64,000 bases of DNA from Isoetes taiwanensis (lineage: Eukaryota; Streptophyta; Lycopodiopsida; Isoetales; Isoetaceae), in assembly GCA_021234155.1 (NCBI GenBank), contig JAJEKV010000911.1, positions 1 through 64,000 on the forward strand, in the 5' to 3' direction. The number at the start of each line of letters is the position of its first letter. Positions within the stretch are counted from its first letter, which is position 1. A program made the position numbers and the translations under genes. The notes below the pieces were generated by a model that had not been told where the DNA came from, did not search any database, and saw only the letters and a program-made list of their open reading frames with translations. Below, one piece after another: positions 22,321-34,899 of this stretch.

Positions 22321-23447
22321 CACGGAACTATTTCCAATTGCTCTTACGGCTCATTTCAACATCGTTGGAGTATCCAAATTTCTTACGGATTGGGAGTATG
22401 CTTCTTGTGCAGACTCCGCGTGGAAGACTTTGTGGATCTTTAAGTGTCTTGGCAAGTCTAACTTGTAGGATTGGTTACCTACTCTCTTGACTATTTTGAA
22501 GGGTCCACCCACCTTGGAGCAAGTTTCTTGCAATTCCGATCGCGAGCTTCGCTTGCTTCACTTTGATCTTGAGCCACACATTGTGCCGACTTCAAAGCGC
22601 CTTCTTGTTCGATGCTTGTCGTGCGTGCTCTTTTGGCGACTCCTTGCTGCTGGGAGATATCCCCGGTACTTCTTCGAAGCCGCCGCATGTCGCTTCGGCA
22701 TTTGTTGGGAGACTTCCACTTTTGACGGGATTGTGCCAAGTTAATGCGGAGTCGCATCGTAGCGTAGTTGATCATGAGCGGCGACATTTGGGATGATTCC
22801 CGCTTGGTGCTATTGTATGCAAATTCCACCAAGTGCATAAATTCCTCCCACATACCTTGCTTGTTCCGGGCGTAGTTTGAGCACATGTCTTCCAAAAATT
22901 CTATTGACACGCTCGTTTGCCCATCAGGTATGTGGGTGATAGGCGTGCTCATGGATAGCTTCGTCCCAATCGTTGTGAAGAGATCACGCGGAAAGGATGA
23001 ACCGGATCTCGGTGGAGATAATCTCCTTGGCATGCCATGAAGTGCGAAAATCTCTTTGGTGAAGAGCTTTGCCGTGTGTCCATAGCTATGTCCGTGGTCC
23101 TACAAGGCACAAAATGGGCCATCTTCCGACAACTTGTCGACCCGCGACCATCAAGGCATCCTTACCTCTTATTGTTTTACCTCTTCTTTGTTCTTGGCGA
23201 TCGCATTTATAAAATCCATCATGCCGGCGACCTCCCACTTAGCGTTTGGTACGGCTAATGGTTCCAAAGCACGGAATTGAAGTTGTTACGCTTTTCGCTT
23301 TGGCATAAGTGACACTCCTTGATGTGGCGAAGCTATACGCTTCTTCATTCTGGCCAATAGTAGGCGCTTACGCACTTTGAAATATGTTTTCATGAATCTG
23401 GCGTGGCCAGCTATTGGAAAACTGTTTGTGGGTGTCATGGAGGATCA
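22321..23447 (-). pseudogene. Chromovirus integrase (interrupted)
   Basis: Integrase joins element cDNA to target DNA. On the minus strand, from the nested insertion downward, there are the end of the HHCC zinc domain in broken frames (MKTYFKVRKR, a paired-Cys segment), a core with LFTTIGTKLSMSTPITH, GQTSVSIEFLEDM and FMHLVEFAYNS (22491-23033), and the C-terminal GPFKIVKRVGNQSYKLDL (22351-22533). The nested element at 23448 separates this part from the start of the domain at 34360 and up. Several frameshifts add to the damage, so the copy cannot make integrase. Confidence 0.8.
23443..23447. repeat. Target-site duplication GATCA, left
   Basis: GATCA immediately before the TGTTAGTC start of the nested element. 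The same five bases follow its 3' LTR at 34360-34364. Confidence 0.9.
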
Positions 23448-24050
23448 TGTTAGTCTGTGCCTCACGGGTACGGGACTATTCAGCTCCTCTGACGGACCAG
23501 GTCAAGAACAAGGATCCCGCGATCCCCCGCAGGTCAGCCATCAAAGGTTGCCAGAAGACCAAGCGGCCAGACCCACAGATCAAAAAGCGTCAAGGGAGTC
23601 AACAAGAGGCGCCCGCTCGAGACAAGTGATTTGCCCGTCCACCGCCCGCGTCGGCGTCGGCCGTGATTCTAGGCACTTCAAGAGGCACCGCCAACATTCC
23701 TGCAAATCAGGCCTCCTTCCGGAATTAAAGACCGAGATCGGTCGAGTGTCTATATTGGGCCAAAGGCCATTGTATATATATATGAGTAGAGCTAGCACAT
23801 GAGTTTGGAGATGAGTTTTGAGTCTTGTCTCTCTTGAGGTTCTCTCTCGATGCGAGAGCTCATGTATGTTCATCATTGATATCAAGGAAACTTATCATTT
23901 TCCTCTCATTGTTCTCTTACATTTACGATTTCTCTTCTTCTTGTTCTTTTCTTGCAAATCCCAGCGTGACATAGTCCCGGTTCTCTGTTAGATCAAGGGT
24001 CCTCACGAGGAGGGCTTTCTTGCGGGGAGTTCGAACCCGGACCCCAAACA
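23448..24050 (+). repeat. 5' LTR of the nested element
   Basis: 603 bp, TG...CA ends. It contains TATATATATGAG (about 23774-23786) as a likely TATA region. No clear tRNA primer site could be identified in the bases after 24050. Confidence 0.9.
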
Positions 24051-24263
24051 CCGTGCAGCATTTGCCGGTGCGATTCGATTTTCCTTTCTTACGTCGCCAT
24101 AATGCGTCCAAAATTTCATGCCGGAAGAACTTCTTTCCCACGGCAGTCTGCCGGCGGGCGCCATCATAGAAGGGGAAGTTGTTCGTGACATGTATGGATC
24201 CGCTTATGACATTGAGGGAGGCCACATTAGGTCTAGGGCTCGATCGGAGCCACCCACCCCCTC

Positions 24264-25578
24264 GTGTCATGTCTGCGTCCTAATTCTCGCCTCAAGCGTG
24301 CAAACGTGCTCCTGACCTCGGTCTCCTCATCACTATCGGAGCCCTATCCGGCTCCACTGCTCAACCTTACTTTCCACAACCCAGAACATGCCTTCATCCA
24401 TCAGTCTTACGGCCCATACGCCTCTTTGCCTTCACAACCATCATCTCCTACGGGTGGACGGGGATATCCACATGTCTCTTTTGCTCCTCCCGGGAATTTC
24501 CCTTCCCTACATTTCCCACCACTCTTCCTGTTTTACAACCTTACCGACCTCAAAACCAATGATGGGGCACCTCCGGTACCCTCCACCTCAAAGAAACCCC
24601 TTCATCGGGTCTTTCGGGCACCATGCCACCGCCAACTCCACCTCAATATCCTCACTATACCGTTCTGTCCAGCCAAAGCACTTTCACCTCTACCTTCGGA
24701 CCCTTAAGCTGACTTATCCCACCTTTGGCAACCACGAAAGGCAAACCTTTAGACCAAAGTGCTTTCGAGGCCCACATGGAAGAATTTGAGGCTCTGGCTG
24801 TATCTGAATGGTCATGCGCAACCTCAACCGAAATTCCACATCTTTTTCCACCACCTTTGCGTGGCTCCTCATCAATGGCTCATGTCCAACAAAAGCCCTT
24901 TGGAAACAAGATTGGTCGGAAATGAGAAGCTGCTTTTCTTTCTCACTATGGGACCACAGGATGATGATCGGCTTCATCTCAAGCAACTCAATGACCTTCA
25001 ACAAGAGCCCACGAGTGCGGGGATTTTGCGGTCGACTTCACATTCTGCTCAGCAAGCTCAAGGAGTACCCCACACAGAGCCAGATCTTGGTCTGGTTTCT
25101 CCAAGGACTTCCTCCAGCTATCCGACTCATGACTGAATACCTGCGCCCGAAGACTTTGGAGCAGGCTATCGATCTTGTCAATCACTCCGTCAATGTTTCC
25201 TCCCGTGGCGTGGCTCTTCAGGAGCTCCCTTTCATTCCACCCGTCATGGTTCCCCAGACTGCTGTTCAACCTCAACACGCCAATCCGCAGCGCAGTCAGA
25301 TCTGGTGCCATATCTGCAAATATCAAGGCCACTTGGCGAATGAATGCAACTCCACCAATGGCCCGCCTCATTGTAAAAGATGCAACATGTGCAATCATGC
25401 CACGGAAGAGTGCACTCGCACTCATCCTACACCTTTCCGCAACAAGATGGTTTATCAAGTGCAAACCACACCTCAGCACCAATCGCAATATCGCAGACCA
25501 CCCTTTGCGAGGCGCAACCCAATCAACTCTATCAGCGGGGAGCAACAGCGGGGACCCAACACACGTCCTCCTTTTTGA
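24264..25578 (+). pseudogene. gag of the nested element
   Basis: Gag packages the element RNA. A Pro/Ser-rich N-terminal part (24264-24707) is followed by the nucleocapsid frame 24808-25578 (256 codons). The latter contains FLQGLPPAIRLMTEYLRP and then two zinc knuckles, CHICKYQGHLANEC and CKRCNMCNHATEEC, both Cys-x2-Cys-x4-His-x4-Cys. The two frames overlap other phases, and at least one frameshift lies between them. Confidence 0.8.
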
Positions 25579-25888
25579 TCCTTGAAAGCTTCGGTGTTAT
25601 CACTTTGTCAAGAATGGGGTCATACCACCGCGGCGTGTCCTCAACTTCCACAAGTTGAGGTGCGGCTTCACGGCACAAATCAGACCACATCGGTCCGCTT
25701 TACGGCTTACCAACTCACGGATTGCTAATGGCAAACAAGGCGCGTCCCGTTGTTCTTGGAACCCACCCTCGCGCACCTCGGCAATCACGCTATCAACCAG
25801 CTCCACGCCAATCCACCTCGGATGGATCAACAAGCGCGAGGGAAGAAATTTTTGAGCTCTGAATCCTCAGTCCGACCATCAAATTGGG

Positions 25889-26668
25889 TTGGTTTGGTTT
25901 CACGCCGGGACCGGGCGTCCGTCCCTTAACCATTATTCCCTCTTGACGCACGCTTTTGCCTTTTTCTTTGTCGACACCATTCCTCATGATGAAGCAAAAA
26001 GGTTCACTTTGCACGACTTGGAGAAACTCATGCCGCATGTTATGCCTAAAGTTCGCCAAAGCATTTTGAACCTCATGCAAGCTGCTTCGAAGGCCGCCAC
26101 GTTGGCTAATGTTCATGCCACCACTAGAGCTCAACAAAGACAAGAAGCACCTTCCACGTCTCAACCTCCACGCTCTCAGACATATCCAAATATCGCTGCA
26201 GAGGTTGACCTACTCAAGGAAGTTGCTGCTTCTTTACCACGCACTCCTGCACCTGTGGATCCCGCAGATCCTCTTTCTCATGTCCCTCTGGAACTCCAAG
26301 AGGAGCTAGCAAAAATCAAAATTCCTTTAAGCTTGGCTACAATTTTGAAACTTTGTCCCGCTCTCAAGGACCGAGTTACCACTCCATTTGTTTTGGTTGG
26401 GGCTGTTGCTACCTCTACTCCCACGGTGGGCAATCAACAAGTCAATCATGTTCAAATTGACGGAGGTAGCGCGGTCAATCTCATCACGGATAAACTCCGC
26501 AAACAAATGGGCATCAAACAACTCTATCGTGCCCCATATGACATCAAATTGGCCAATGGCCATATCCACGAGACCTCAAGGCGTCCACGCCTCTTCTTCA
26601 CATCAACATTGGTGATCTTAGATTCCCCTTGGAATTTGGGGTTTGGAAATTTGGAGAAGATCCGGTGA
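25889..26668 (+). pseudogene. Aspartic protease region of the nested element
   Basis: A frame of 259 codons. The first half is a linker (EVDLLKEVAASLPR); the second contains NHVQIDGGSAVNLITDKLR. In many plant Ty3/gypsy elements this hydrophobic-D-G-G-S/A-hydrophobic stretch is the protease active-site loop, replacing D-S/T-G. It cuts the polyprotein. The frame is lost after about 26660, before RT begins. Confidence 0.7.
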
Positions 26669-27429
26669 TTATTATGAAATGTTGGTCGGTGAGACCTTTT
26701 CTCCGCCCGGGCCAAGAGTATCCATTACTGGGCGACGGATCAGTTAGTCATCACAGATGGTCACCTCAATGCCACCATGGACTTGGAAACAGGCAAAATT
26801 ATTTCCGTCGACAATGCTGAACCCTCTCTCTCCGACACCGATTCGGGGCGCCCGAATATCTATCAAGTTCAAGCTCCACTTGGAGTGCCTCGTCCTCCTA
26901 CCCCGAATATGCTAATCCTTGGGGAGAAATGACTCTTGATCAGGACCAGGCTGTGGCTGCTTTGCTTGACCCTTACCTGGCTCCTTGCAATCGAATCCAG
27001 CGTGTTGATCACTTTTTAGATGTTGAACCTCCCCGCCGCCTCGTAGATGTACACGCGTTGTCATGAAGCAACCTGCTTGATGAAACTCAAGAACCTCTCT
27101 TTTTCACCACGCCTTGAGTGCCACGCGATCATCTGTTATGCTTCAACCTCCTGCTCACATTGTCGGGACGCGGAAGTTATCCCCATATTCAGACTCACGA
27201 AGTCGAGATTGTGGGCGTAGGCAACAATCGGCCTGTCGCCGCATTGCTGCACATCTTCCGACATCATATCGTAATTGGTGCGTCACGCTCTTCAAAAGTT
27301 CAAACACATTTTTCGCTGGAGCTACACAGAGATCTTTGGGGATCAACAAAACCTTGGGGAACTCACCATTCCTACCAAGTCGATGCCGCGTCAGTCCTAG
27401 CAGCGGCGATGCGGCTCAACCCCAATTAC

Positions 27430-28137
27430 CGCGTGATCGCGTCAAGGCGGAAATTGACAAACTCCTTCTTTGCAGGTTTGATCTATGAGGTCAAACATTA
27501 GAATGGGTGAGCCCCATCGTCATTGCACTCAAACACAATGGTAAGATCCGCGTTTGCGTGGACTACCGAAAACTCAATCGGGCCGCGGGCGTGATCATTT
27601 TCCACTTCCTTCACGGACCCGGGTTACGGAAGAGGTTCTTTGGACATGAGATGTACTCCTTCATGGATGGTTTTTCGGCTACAATCAGATCTCAATCAAA
27701 GAATCGATCAACTCAAGACTACTTTCACCACCCAGGTGAAGTACTTTTTGCCTACAAGGTGGTTCCTTTTGGATTATCAAACTCTCCATCCACGTTTCAA
27801 CGTATCATGCTCTCGATCTTTCATGATTTTATGAAGGAAAATCCCTTTTGCAAATCTTTCAAGATGACTTCTCGCCCTCTGAGTTCCATGGCTGACCATT
27901 TGGATAAATTGGAACTCGTCTTTCAGAAATGTGATGAGTCCAGGCATTAGTCTCAATCAGAAATGCACCTTTTGCGTCACTTCAGGGTGTTGTTGGGACA
28001 TGTGGTGTGACAAAGGTATCACCACGGATCCTGCCAAAATCGGTTGTGTGCTCAAGGCTCAAGCACCGGCCAATATCAAGGAAACACGCTCTTTCTTGGG
28101 TAAGGTCAATTATTACTCCACCTTCATTCTGGACTAG
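27430..28137 (+). pseudogene. Reverse transcriptase of the nested element
   Basis: Broken frames read IVIALKHNGKIRVCVDYRKL (27513-27572), then a YSFMDGFS motif, then VVPFGLSNSPSTFQRIM (about 27760-27811). The catalytic double aspartate region near 27860 is off frame. The end reads ANIKETRSFLGKVNYY (28072-28118), the connection segment. Together these give an unambiguous Ty3/gypsy RT, inactive because of frameshifts. Confidence 0.85.
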
Positions 28138-28199
28138 CGGCCATTGCGGATCCCATTCATAAACTCACGGGTGATGAATCCACACGGGCTTGGAATTCC

Positions 28200-28640
28200 C
28201 AGCGGATCTTTGCTTCCAACGGTTGAAGCCTTTGCTTACTCGGGCCCGGTTCTTGTTCCTCCTCAATGGGACAAGCCCTTTCATGTTCATGTCGATGTCC
28301 GGCGTTTGCTATTGGGCTGTTCTTTCTCAAGAATATGATCGCTTAATGACAAATCAAAACCGATCGCCCAACCCGAAAACTCAATCTGGCTGGCGCAACT
28401 ATTACGCCCGCAGGCGTGAAGCTTTGGGTCTCATTTTCAGGTCCAACGCTTCCGTCACTACCTTTTTGGCGGTCGGATCAAATTCTTTGTTGACCACCAA
28501 GCACTCCTTTATTTGATCAACAAATCCGCCCACGGGCGCATTGCTCGTTGGGTCCTTCTTCTCCAAGAATTTGCCCCTTTTGAAATTGTTCACAAGGCCG
28601 GCAAAATCTCATGTTGTCCCGGATTATCTTCACGCATCCA
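28200..28640 (+). pseudogene. RNase H of the nested element
   Basis: It follows RT directly. Pieces in alternating frames read FHVHVDV (start of the RNase H fold, normally D-A-S), NYYARRREALGLIF (the E-containing helix), and then a KIKFFVDH-type segment near 28480. It degrades the RNA strand during reverse transcription. Frameshifted. Confidence 0.6.
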
Positions 28641-28834
28641 CCACGGATGATCCCTCCCTTTGGAGTCTCAGGCGCCTTTCGACGCTCAACTCTTTACGGT
28701 CACGGCAACACCTCATTGGTTTCATGACTTTCATTATCTCCTCACGAGCTCTTCCACCCGAGGGCGCCACGCGCTCTCTCCGATAGCGACAATCCCGTCG
28801 ACATCAATTTCTCCGCGAGGTCCGTGACTACACC

Positions 28835-29915
28835 ATGGTTGCAGGCCATCTTTACAAAAGGATAAGGATACCATCATCCCGACGCTGTGTTCTCCCTCAT
28901 GAGGTCCCGGATATTGTTCGAGAAGCCCATGAAGGGCCGGTGGTGGTCATTTTCATGGTGACACCACGGCGCGCAAAATCCTTCTTCTTTGGTTATTTTT
29001 TGGCCCACGCTCTTCAAAAGGCGGCTCGCGCACGCCCGCCGCGTGTGATGTTTGCCGTGTGGGGCGGCGACCGACCCGTGGCGGCTCTTCCCTTGGCGCC
29101 GGTAGCCACGCCACTTCCCGCCCGGCAAATGGGGAATGGATTTTGTGGGACCCATTGATCCTCTTCCCCGCGCACACCCGCGTGCCGCTACATTCTAGTT
29201 CTCGCGACTCACGCTACCAAATGGGCGGAAGCTTGCGCTTCGGACAACACTGCGGCAACAGCCAAGGTCATCTATCAACACATCATCACGCGATTGGCTG
29301 CCCCAATGGAGCTGGTCGGTGATCGTGGTGTCCATTTTATCAATCATACCATCAAGGAGGCGACGGATTATCTCCCGATACATCATCACAAGAGCACACC
29401 TTACTATCCTCAAGGTAATGGTTTGGCAGAAAGCACCAACAAAACTCTGGTCACAATTCTCAAGAAAATTTGTGACGCTTCTCGCACAGACTGGCAAACA
29501 AAGCTTCCTACTATTCTTTGGGCCTACAATACTTGTTTCAAAATAGCTACAGGTCACACTCCTTTCAAATTGGTTTATGGTCAGGAAGCTCTCATGCCGT
29601 TTGAATACATCCTACCAACTCGTTTTCAGCGGCTCACGCCCATAATCCGCCTTCTTTGCACTCAAAGAAAGGGTCTATCAATTGGAACAGTTGGATGAAC
29701 TTAGAAGGGATGCTTATATTCGTGTTCTTCATGGACAACAGTTGCAAAAATCTTTACATGACAAACGACTGAAGACGAAAACATTCAACGAAGGAGATTT
29801 GGTTCTTCTTTATGATTCTCGGTACAAAAATTTTCCAAGTAAACTTAAGTTTCGTTGGCTTGGCCCTTATCAAATTGTTCAAGTGGTTCGACCCAGCGTT
29901 TTCCAACTGGGTTGA
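28835..29915 (+). pseudogene. Integrase of the nested element
   Basis: The zinc domain is poorly readable near 28900-29050. The DDE core survives better: 29294-29698 is an open frame with ELVGDRGVHFIN (second Asp) and STPYYPQGNGLAESTNKTL (catalytic Glu), then TGHTPFKLVYGQEALMPFEY. The first Asp (normally MDFVGP) lies in a frameshifted part near 29130. The C-terminal frame 29682-29915 ends KFRWLGPYQIVQVV. No chromodomain was seen after it. Confidence 0.85.
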
Positions 29916-32900
29916 GTTAGATGGCACTCCATTACCTACAGCGGTTAATGGCTTCGCCTCAAAACATTTCATCACCACAAAGCGACAATCAACAAGCGGA
30001 TGAGTTCAAGACACAACCACAACCGAAAGTGACTAAAGCGGTGGCATATTATATTATAGGTGGAATTTTTTACAAAATGTGGGCACAACCCAGCTATTTC
30101 GCTATGGGCCGCCCTATATACAAAAAGCAGACTCGAGCCCTATCTACTAAGTCCTAAGAAGAACAACCCTCTACTCGGGTTGGGCGAAAGGTGATGTGCG
30201 AGGATGTGGTAGAGGTTCTTTCCGGGGTCCCGGGAAGGTGCGAGAACCACCTCCATCCCGTTGGTATGAGGATGGGATGTTGACCATCCCGAACACCAGC
30301 CATCCATTCTCGAGGCCCGCGATTGTGGCGGCGCCGAAGGTCCGAACAATTCATTTTGCAAGTAATCCACTCTTGGCCGGTTAGTGGGCATCGTGCGTTT
30401 CGTTCAAACCGGCAGCGGCCATCTTTGGCGCCATCGAATGTCTTCGCTTCACCGGTTCGTTTTATATAGCCAACCAAGGAACTCCTTGTCGGCGTGGACC
30501 AATCAAAAATCGTAGCGTGTTTGCAATGCAAAGTTTGTTTCTTCGAGAGAATCTGCTTTCCCCGCCGCATATCTAGCCATGGTACCCTCGACACATTAGT
30601 TTAATGATATCCCCGCCGAGTTGCCGGCATTAAATGCCATTGCTTCTTTTCATACCCGTCACCCATTAATATGTGTCCTTTTATTTTTGTCACATCCGAT
30701 CATTTTCTCATGTCTCATCTCCACCGTTCATTACTTCTCCCTTGGTTGTTTGGGGACTTAGCCAAATTTTTGCCTCTCAATCCCCTCCTTGGCATCTTTC
30801 GACACTGGCACCATCAGCGGTTCTGGTTTAAGCCCCTCATCATGACCCTTCGCCCACATTTGCGCGCCCTAAACCTTTTCATCTCTCTGGCGCCCGTCCT
30901 CCGTTCTTTGCCGCCGTCCTCAGCCTTTGAATCCTTTGTTCTTTTTCGCTAATCTTTGCCATGGCTGCACCAAAATTTTCTACACTTCAAACTCGCTCTC
31001 GAGGAACCGGCTCTTTTAGTCTGTATCTTTCTTGGCGCCCACTTTCAGGTGAAGCCCTTGTTGGCGAATCGTGCGGTGCATGAACGCCGCGCCGAAACTT
31101 TACGAATTCTCTCAAATGGAACTTAGGCTCCAAATCGACCGGTGAAGCGGTTCATCGCTAACATCGTCAACAGCCCGCATGGCTACACCCACGAGTGGTC
31201 GATGGCACCACCATTTAAGCTAACTTCGGCACCTGATTTACGAGGGTATTCCATATTCCTTTACAAACCCCTTGTTTATCTTGGTGCGCCATACGGGGAT
31301 CTCGATGTCAGCGAGTTTGGTGCTCACGCTTATCATGCAAATGTGCATCGCGACCAATATTGACAAGCCCCATGAGACCTTTGTTAAGTTTACGTATGCA
31401 AGTTCTTGGGTATTCTATCAAGAACACCCATATCAATAAACCTTTCTATAATATAATGGTCACTACTACTCGCTCAACCCACCACATTGATTGGCCCCAA
31501 TTCTTTGTTCTCACTAGTCTTCTCCAAGAAGTGGACCGTCTTAGGGCTGCCACTTCTATTTTTGAAGTTTCGTGGGAGGCCACCTTCAAGCCATTATCGT
31601 CATTACTTTCCTCCCACACCTCCTCCTTCTCATGATTCCACTCAGCGGTCCCTTCCTCGGACTCACCAAGTCGGCACTTCACGCCCTTCTTCCTCGGTCA
31701 TGTCAAAATTCCGCCTCCCATGTCCTTTGTCTCCTCCTCCGCTCTGAGAATCCAAGCATTCCGGTTCACACCATGTCTCATAAACATCATAAACCAGGCA
31801 ACTTGCGAGGCTCCACCACCACTGACACCCTCGTCGGTTGTTGTATCGATATCGGCCGGGATGCTCAAGCTGGCTGTTCTAAAGTTACAAGAATCCCAAG
31901 AAGCTCTTATGAATGGGGTTCACGCGGTGGCTTGACCTCAGTCGCAGTTCCGCGGTGACCTTCAAGCTGCCCTTGCACAAGTTCAAACTTTGGAGGCCCA
32001 ACTTCAAGACAAGCCACGGAGCTCTCTTACGAGGCTGTATAGATCTCAAAAGTGCACGAGGATCGGACCAGCCTACTTAAGATCGGCCGAGGCTCAACTC
32101 CAATCCGAAATTCGGGACTTATTGGAGCAAAACAAGTCCAAAGATACTCTCTCTGGTGACAAAGAAAGATATAGCTAAGCTTGGCCTTGTACTTTCGAGC
32201 TTTGTGACAATTACAGCACTCAAGTTCAAAACCTTACCCAGCGTGGCGGCTCAAATTGCCTCTCGGCGGCTCGACTCTCCACTTGCGGACTTCACGGCTC
32301 ACATCTCTCCAAGATCAGCTTATGGAGTGCAGAAACAGAAAATTCTTGATGGCGGAGATTTAGACTCAATGCTGGGCAATCCACCTCACGAGTCCACACT
32401 TCTCATAAGCGGGTCCGTGACCCGATCCGCCTTCTGTTAGAAAAGGACCACGGGATCCGTGACCTTGAACAACGATTCAACGACGCTATTCCGGTCTGGC
32501 GATGAGGCCTGAGACCAAACTTGGCGGCTATATTGCCGCCGTTAGCGGTTGCTGTTGATTTCCCGGTTCCATCACGCTATCTCGGATTATGTGGTTGCCG
32601 CCGCCACCTCTTTCTTCTAAAGTGGCATGGGGCTGATGGTCTGTGGATGTTCACTGCGCGCCTTTGTAGATTTTCTTGGATGCGGCGAACTCTCAATTGA
32701 AGACAAAGGTTTATGCTATGCCCTTTTGGTCTTTGATCTCATTCAACTGCGCGATGATCAGGACTTCATCACCTTGAGGCTATTGACCTATGGCTTACAT
32801 TTTTTCATGATTTCTATCGGGTGATACGGGGAGATTTCGGGATGGGCCACGACAGAACTTTCGGGGTGACCCCACTCTTCAATGGTTGCTTCGGGATAAC

Positions 32901-33766
32901 AACCCCTATCTGCTGATCATGCTCGGACCTGCGCTCTTCATCAAGAGTACATGCCGAGCTTGCACATCATTACCTCTCGGCAAGCGGAAGTCTTTGCAAC
33001 AAATAAGGAAGTATCTAGGACATCCCGAGGATCTTCCCTATGCAAATTTATATGCAACACCCATGGGGTGTTCCTCTTCTGGATAGCAAGGCGGTCCCCC
33101 CCGAGGTTTATGACTGCGGGATCGTTGGTGCGTCTCCCCTTTTTGGACAAAGGGCATGGATGGCCATGTTCCTTTGGATGGACTCCACCTCGGATCCTTT
33201 CGGTCATGGATGGCCATCGGTGGGATCCCGTTTTGTGGGATCCCGTTCCCGCTCCCATTGGGAGGAGGGTGCCACTCTTGATAACACCACGGTGGATCTA
33301 TATTGCTAATGGCGTGGTTGCAGCGCCTGGCGATGCGCTACATGGTCTTGACACCTTCTTGCATAATGCCGCCACCTCACGGATCCTTGATCCACCTTCA
33401 AGCGAGTTTTTGTGCTGCTCTAAAATGCATCTTGCTTTCGGCTCCTTAAATCGGCGTCCCATTTTTCTTGCAATCAGAATGCCGGCGTCGGTGCCTTGGC
33501 CTCGGACACTTTTGCTCATGGAATGTCGGTTTGTTTCTTCAGCCCGCAGCGCCCTTGAAGACATAGTGCGCTCTCATTTTTCTCGTGATGCTGATCACGC
33601 CCTTGGGCTCAACACTCCTCTGCTCTTCAAATCGCCCGGGATCTCATAGGCACTTACCATAATGGTGCAGAGTCCTCACTCCGTGAGGATCACTTGAGGC
33701 CCGATGGCTTCAGCCTTGAAACACTTCCTCCTTTTCTTCACTCACGAGTGTCGTTTGGTGGGGAAG
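29916..33766 (+). other. Extra region between integrase and 3' LTR of the nested element
   Basis: 3.85 kb, long for a Ty3/gypsy 3' region. Plus-strand fragments in shifting frames suggest a decayed extra ORF. One starts MAAPKFSTLQTRSRGTG at 30961, followed by ANIVNSPHGYTHEWSMA (about 31158-31208), a Pro/Ser-rich part (31580-31740), and coiled-coil-like LKLAVLKLQESQEAL and TLEAQLQDKP stretches (31860-32010). This resembles the unnamed extra ORFs some plant Ty3/gypsy lineages carry, but I cannot name the family. 33755-33766 is a purine-rich tract. Confidence 0.4.
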
Positions 33767-34359
33767 TGTTAGTCACTGTGCCTCTGAGTGCGGGAATATT
33801 CATACATCTGACGGACCAGGTCAAGAACAAGGATCCACGGTCGACCGCGGGTCGACCATCAAAGGCTCGTGAAGACCAAGCGGTGACCCCCCCGGTCAAA
33901 ACTGCGTCTAAGATCAACAAGGCGCCGCTCGGACAAGTGGCGGCCCGTCCGCGCCCAGCGTCGGCGTCAGCGTGATTCTAGGCACTTCAAGAGGCACCGC
34001 CAACATTCCCGCAAATCGGGCCTCCTTCCGTGAGTCGGCCAGAGATCGGTCGAGTGTCTATATTGGGCCAAAGGCCATTGTACTATATATATGAGTAGAG
34101 CTAGCACATGAGTTTGGAGATGAGTTTTGAGTCTTGTCTCTCTTCAGTCTTCTCTCGATTGCGAGAGCTCATGTATGTTCATCATTGATATCAAGGAAGC
34201 TTATCATTTTCCTCTCATTGTTCTCTTCTGTTCTGTTCTCTTCTTCTTGTTCTTTTCTTGCAAATCCCGCGTGACATAGTCCCCCGGATTCTCCTGTTAG
34301 ATCCAAGGGTCCTCACAGAGGGCTGTCTTGCAGGAGTTCCCGAACCCAGACCCCAAACA
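33767..34359 (+). repeat. 3' LTR of the nested element
   Basis: 593 bp, preceded by the purine tract GGTGGGGAAG and followed by the GATCA duplication. It matches 23448-24050 with many short indels in its GC-rich first third. Confidence 0.9.
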
Positions 34360-34364
34360 GATCA

Positions 34365-34860
34365 ACTTTCTTACTCCAGATGATTCTGGCACGCACAACT
34401 TGTTCTTATGGTATAGGAGGTTACCTTCCTTTTTAAAGTTTTTGAAGGTTTCCCTCTCCTTGTCCGTTCTCGCTTCCTTGGACAAGCTTGCCCATACTTC
34501 TTTGAAGTCCACATCCGTTGGTAGGGTTTCTTCTATCTTTTTCCCGAAATCGCTGAAGAGCGTCGAGATTGCGTTGCAGTGCACTCTGGTTGTCAGTGGA
34601 TGCCTTGAAAGCGCATCTGCTACCACATTAAGCTTCCCGGGTTTGTAGACTATCTCAAAGTCGTACTCCTCGAGAAATTCCATCCACCTTCTCTGCCTCA
34701 GATTGAGATGTGGTTGCATGAATACGTATTGGAGGCTCTGGTGATCAGTGTCCAACTGGAATTTCCTCCCTAAGAGGTAATGCCTCCAGATTCTCAACGC
34801 CCTGACGACTGCTAGCAGCTCTTGATCATGCGTCGGGTAACGCGTTTCAGCGTCGTTCAT
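34365..34860 (-). pseudogene. Chromovirus RNase H and start of integrase
   Basis: The minus-strand frame from 34860 reads NDAETRYPTHDQELLAVVRA (RNase H helix with catalytic Glu), LLGRKFQLDTDHQSLQYVF (D-H pair), RRWMEFLEEYDFEIVYKPG and NVVADALSRHP, the classic Ty3/gypsy RNase H end. After a linker comes LLYHKNKLCVPE, the beginning of the integrase zinc domain, cut by the nested LTR at 34359. The upstream part, which should carry the first Asp, is frameshifted near 34860-35000. Confidence 0.88.
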
Positions 34861-34899
34861 TTTCCTTGAGTTGTACGCTATTACCCTCTCTTCTTAGCG

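Larger units (their letters stand above)
23448..34359 (+). mobile_element. Nested Ty3/gypsy retrotransposon
   Basis: A 10.9-kb plus-strand element inserted in the integrase zinc-domain region of the chromovirus. LTRs are 603 bp (23448-24050) and 593 bp (33767-34359), both TGTTAGTC...CCCCAAACA, flanked by GATCA. Order: Pro-rich gag start, gag with two CCHC knuckles, aspartic protease, RT, RNase H, integrase, a 3.8-kb extra region, polypurine tract, LTR. All coding regions carry frameshifts. The LTRs differ by many small indels. It is younger than its host element but is not itself intact. Confidence 0.92.

Noticed and set aside
30140-30594. Minus-strand ORFs opposite the nested element
   Set aside because: They overlap the element's plus-strand region, differ between phases, and have no recognised motif; treated as shadows.
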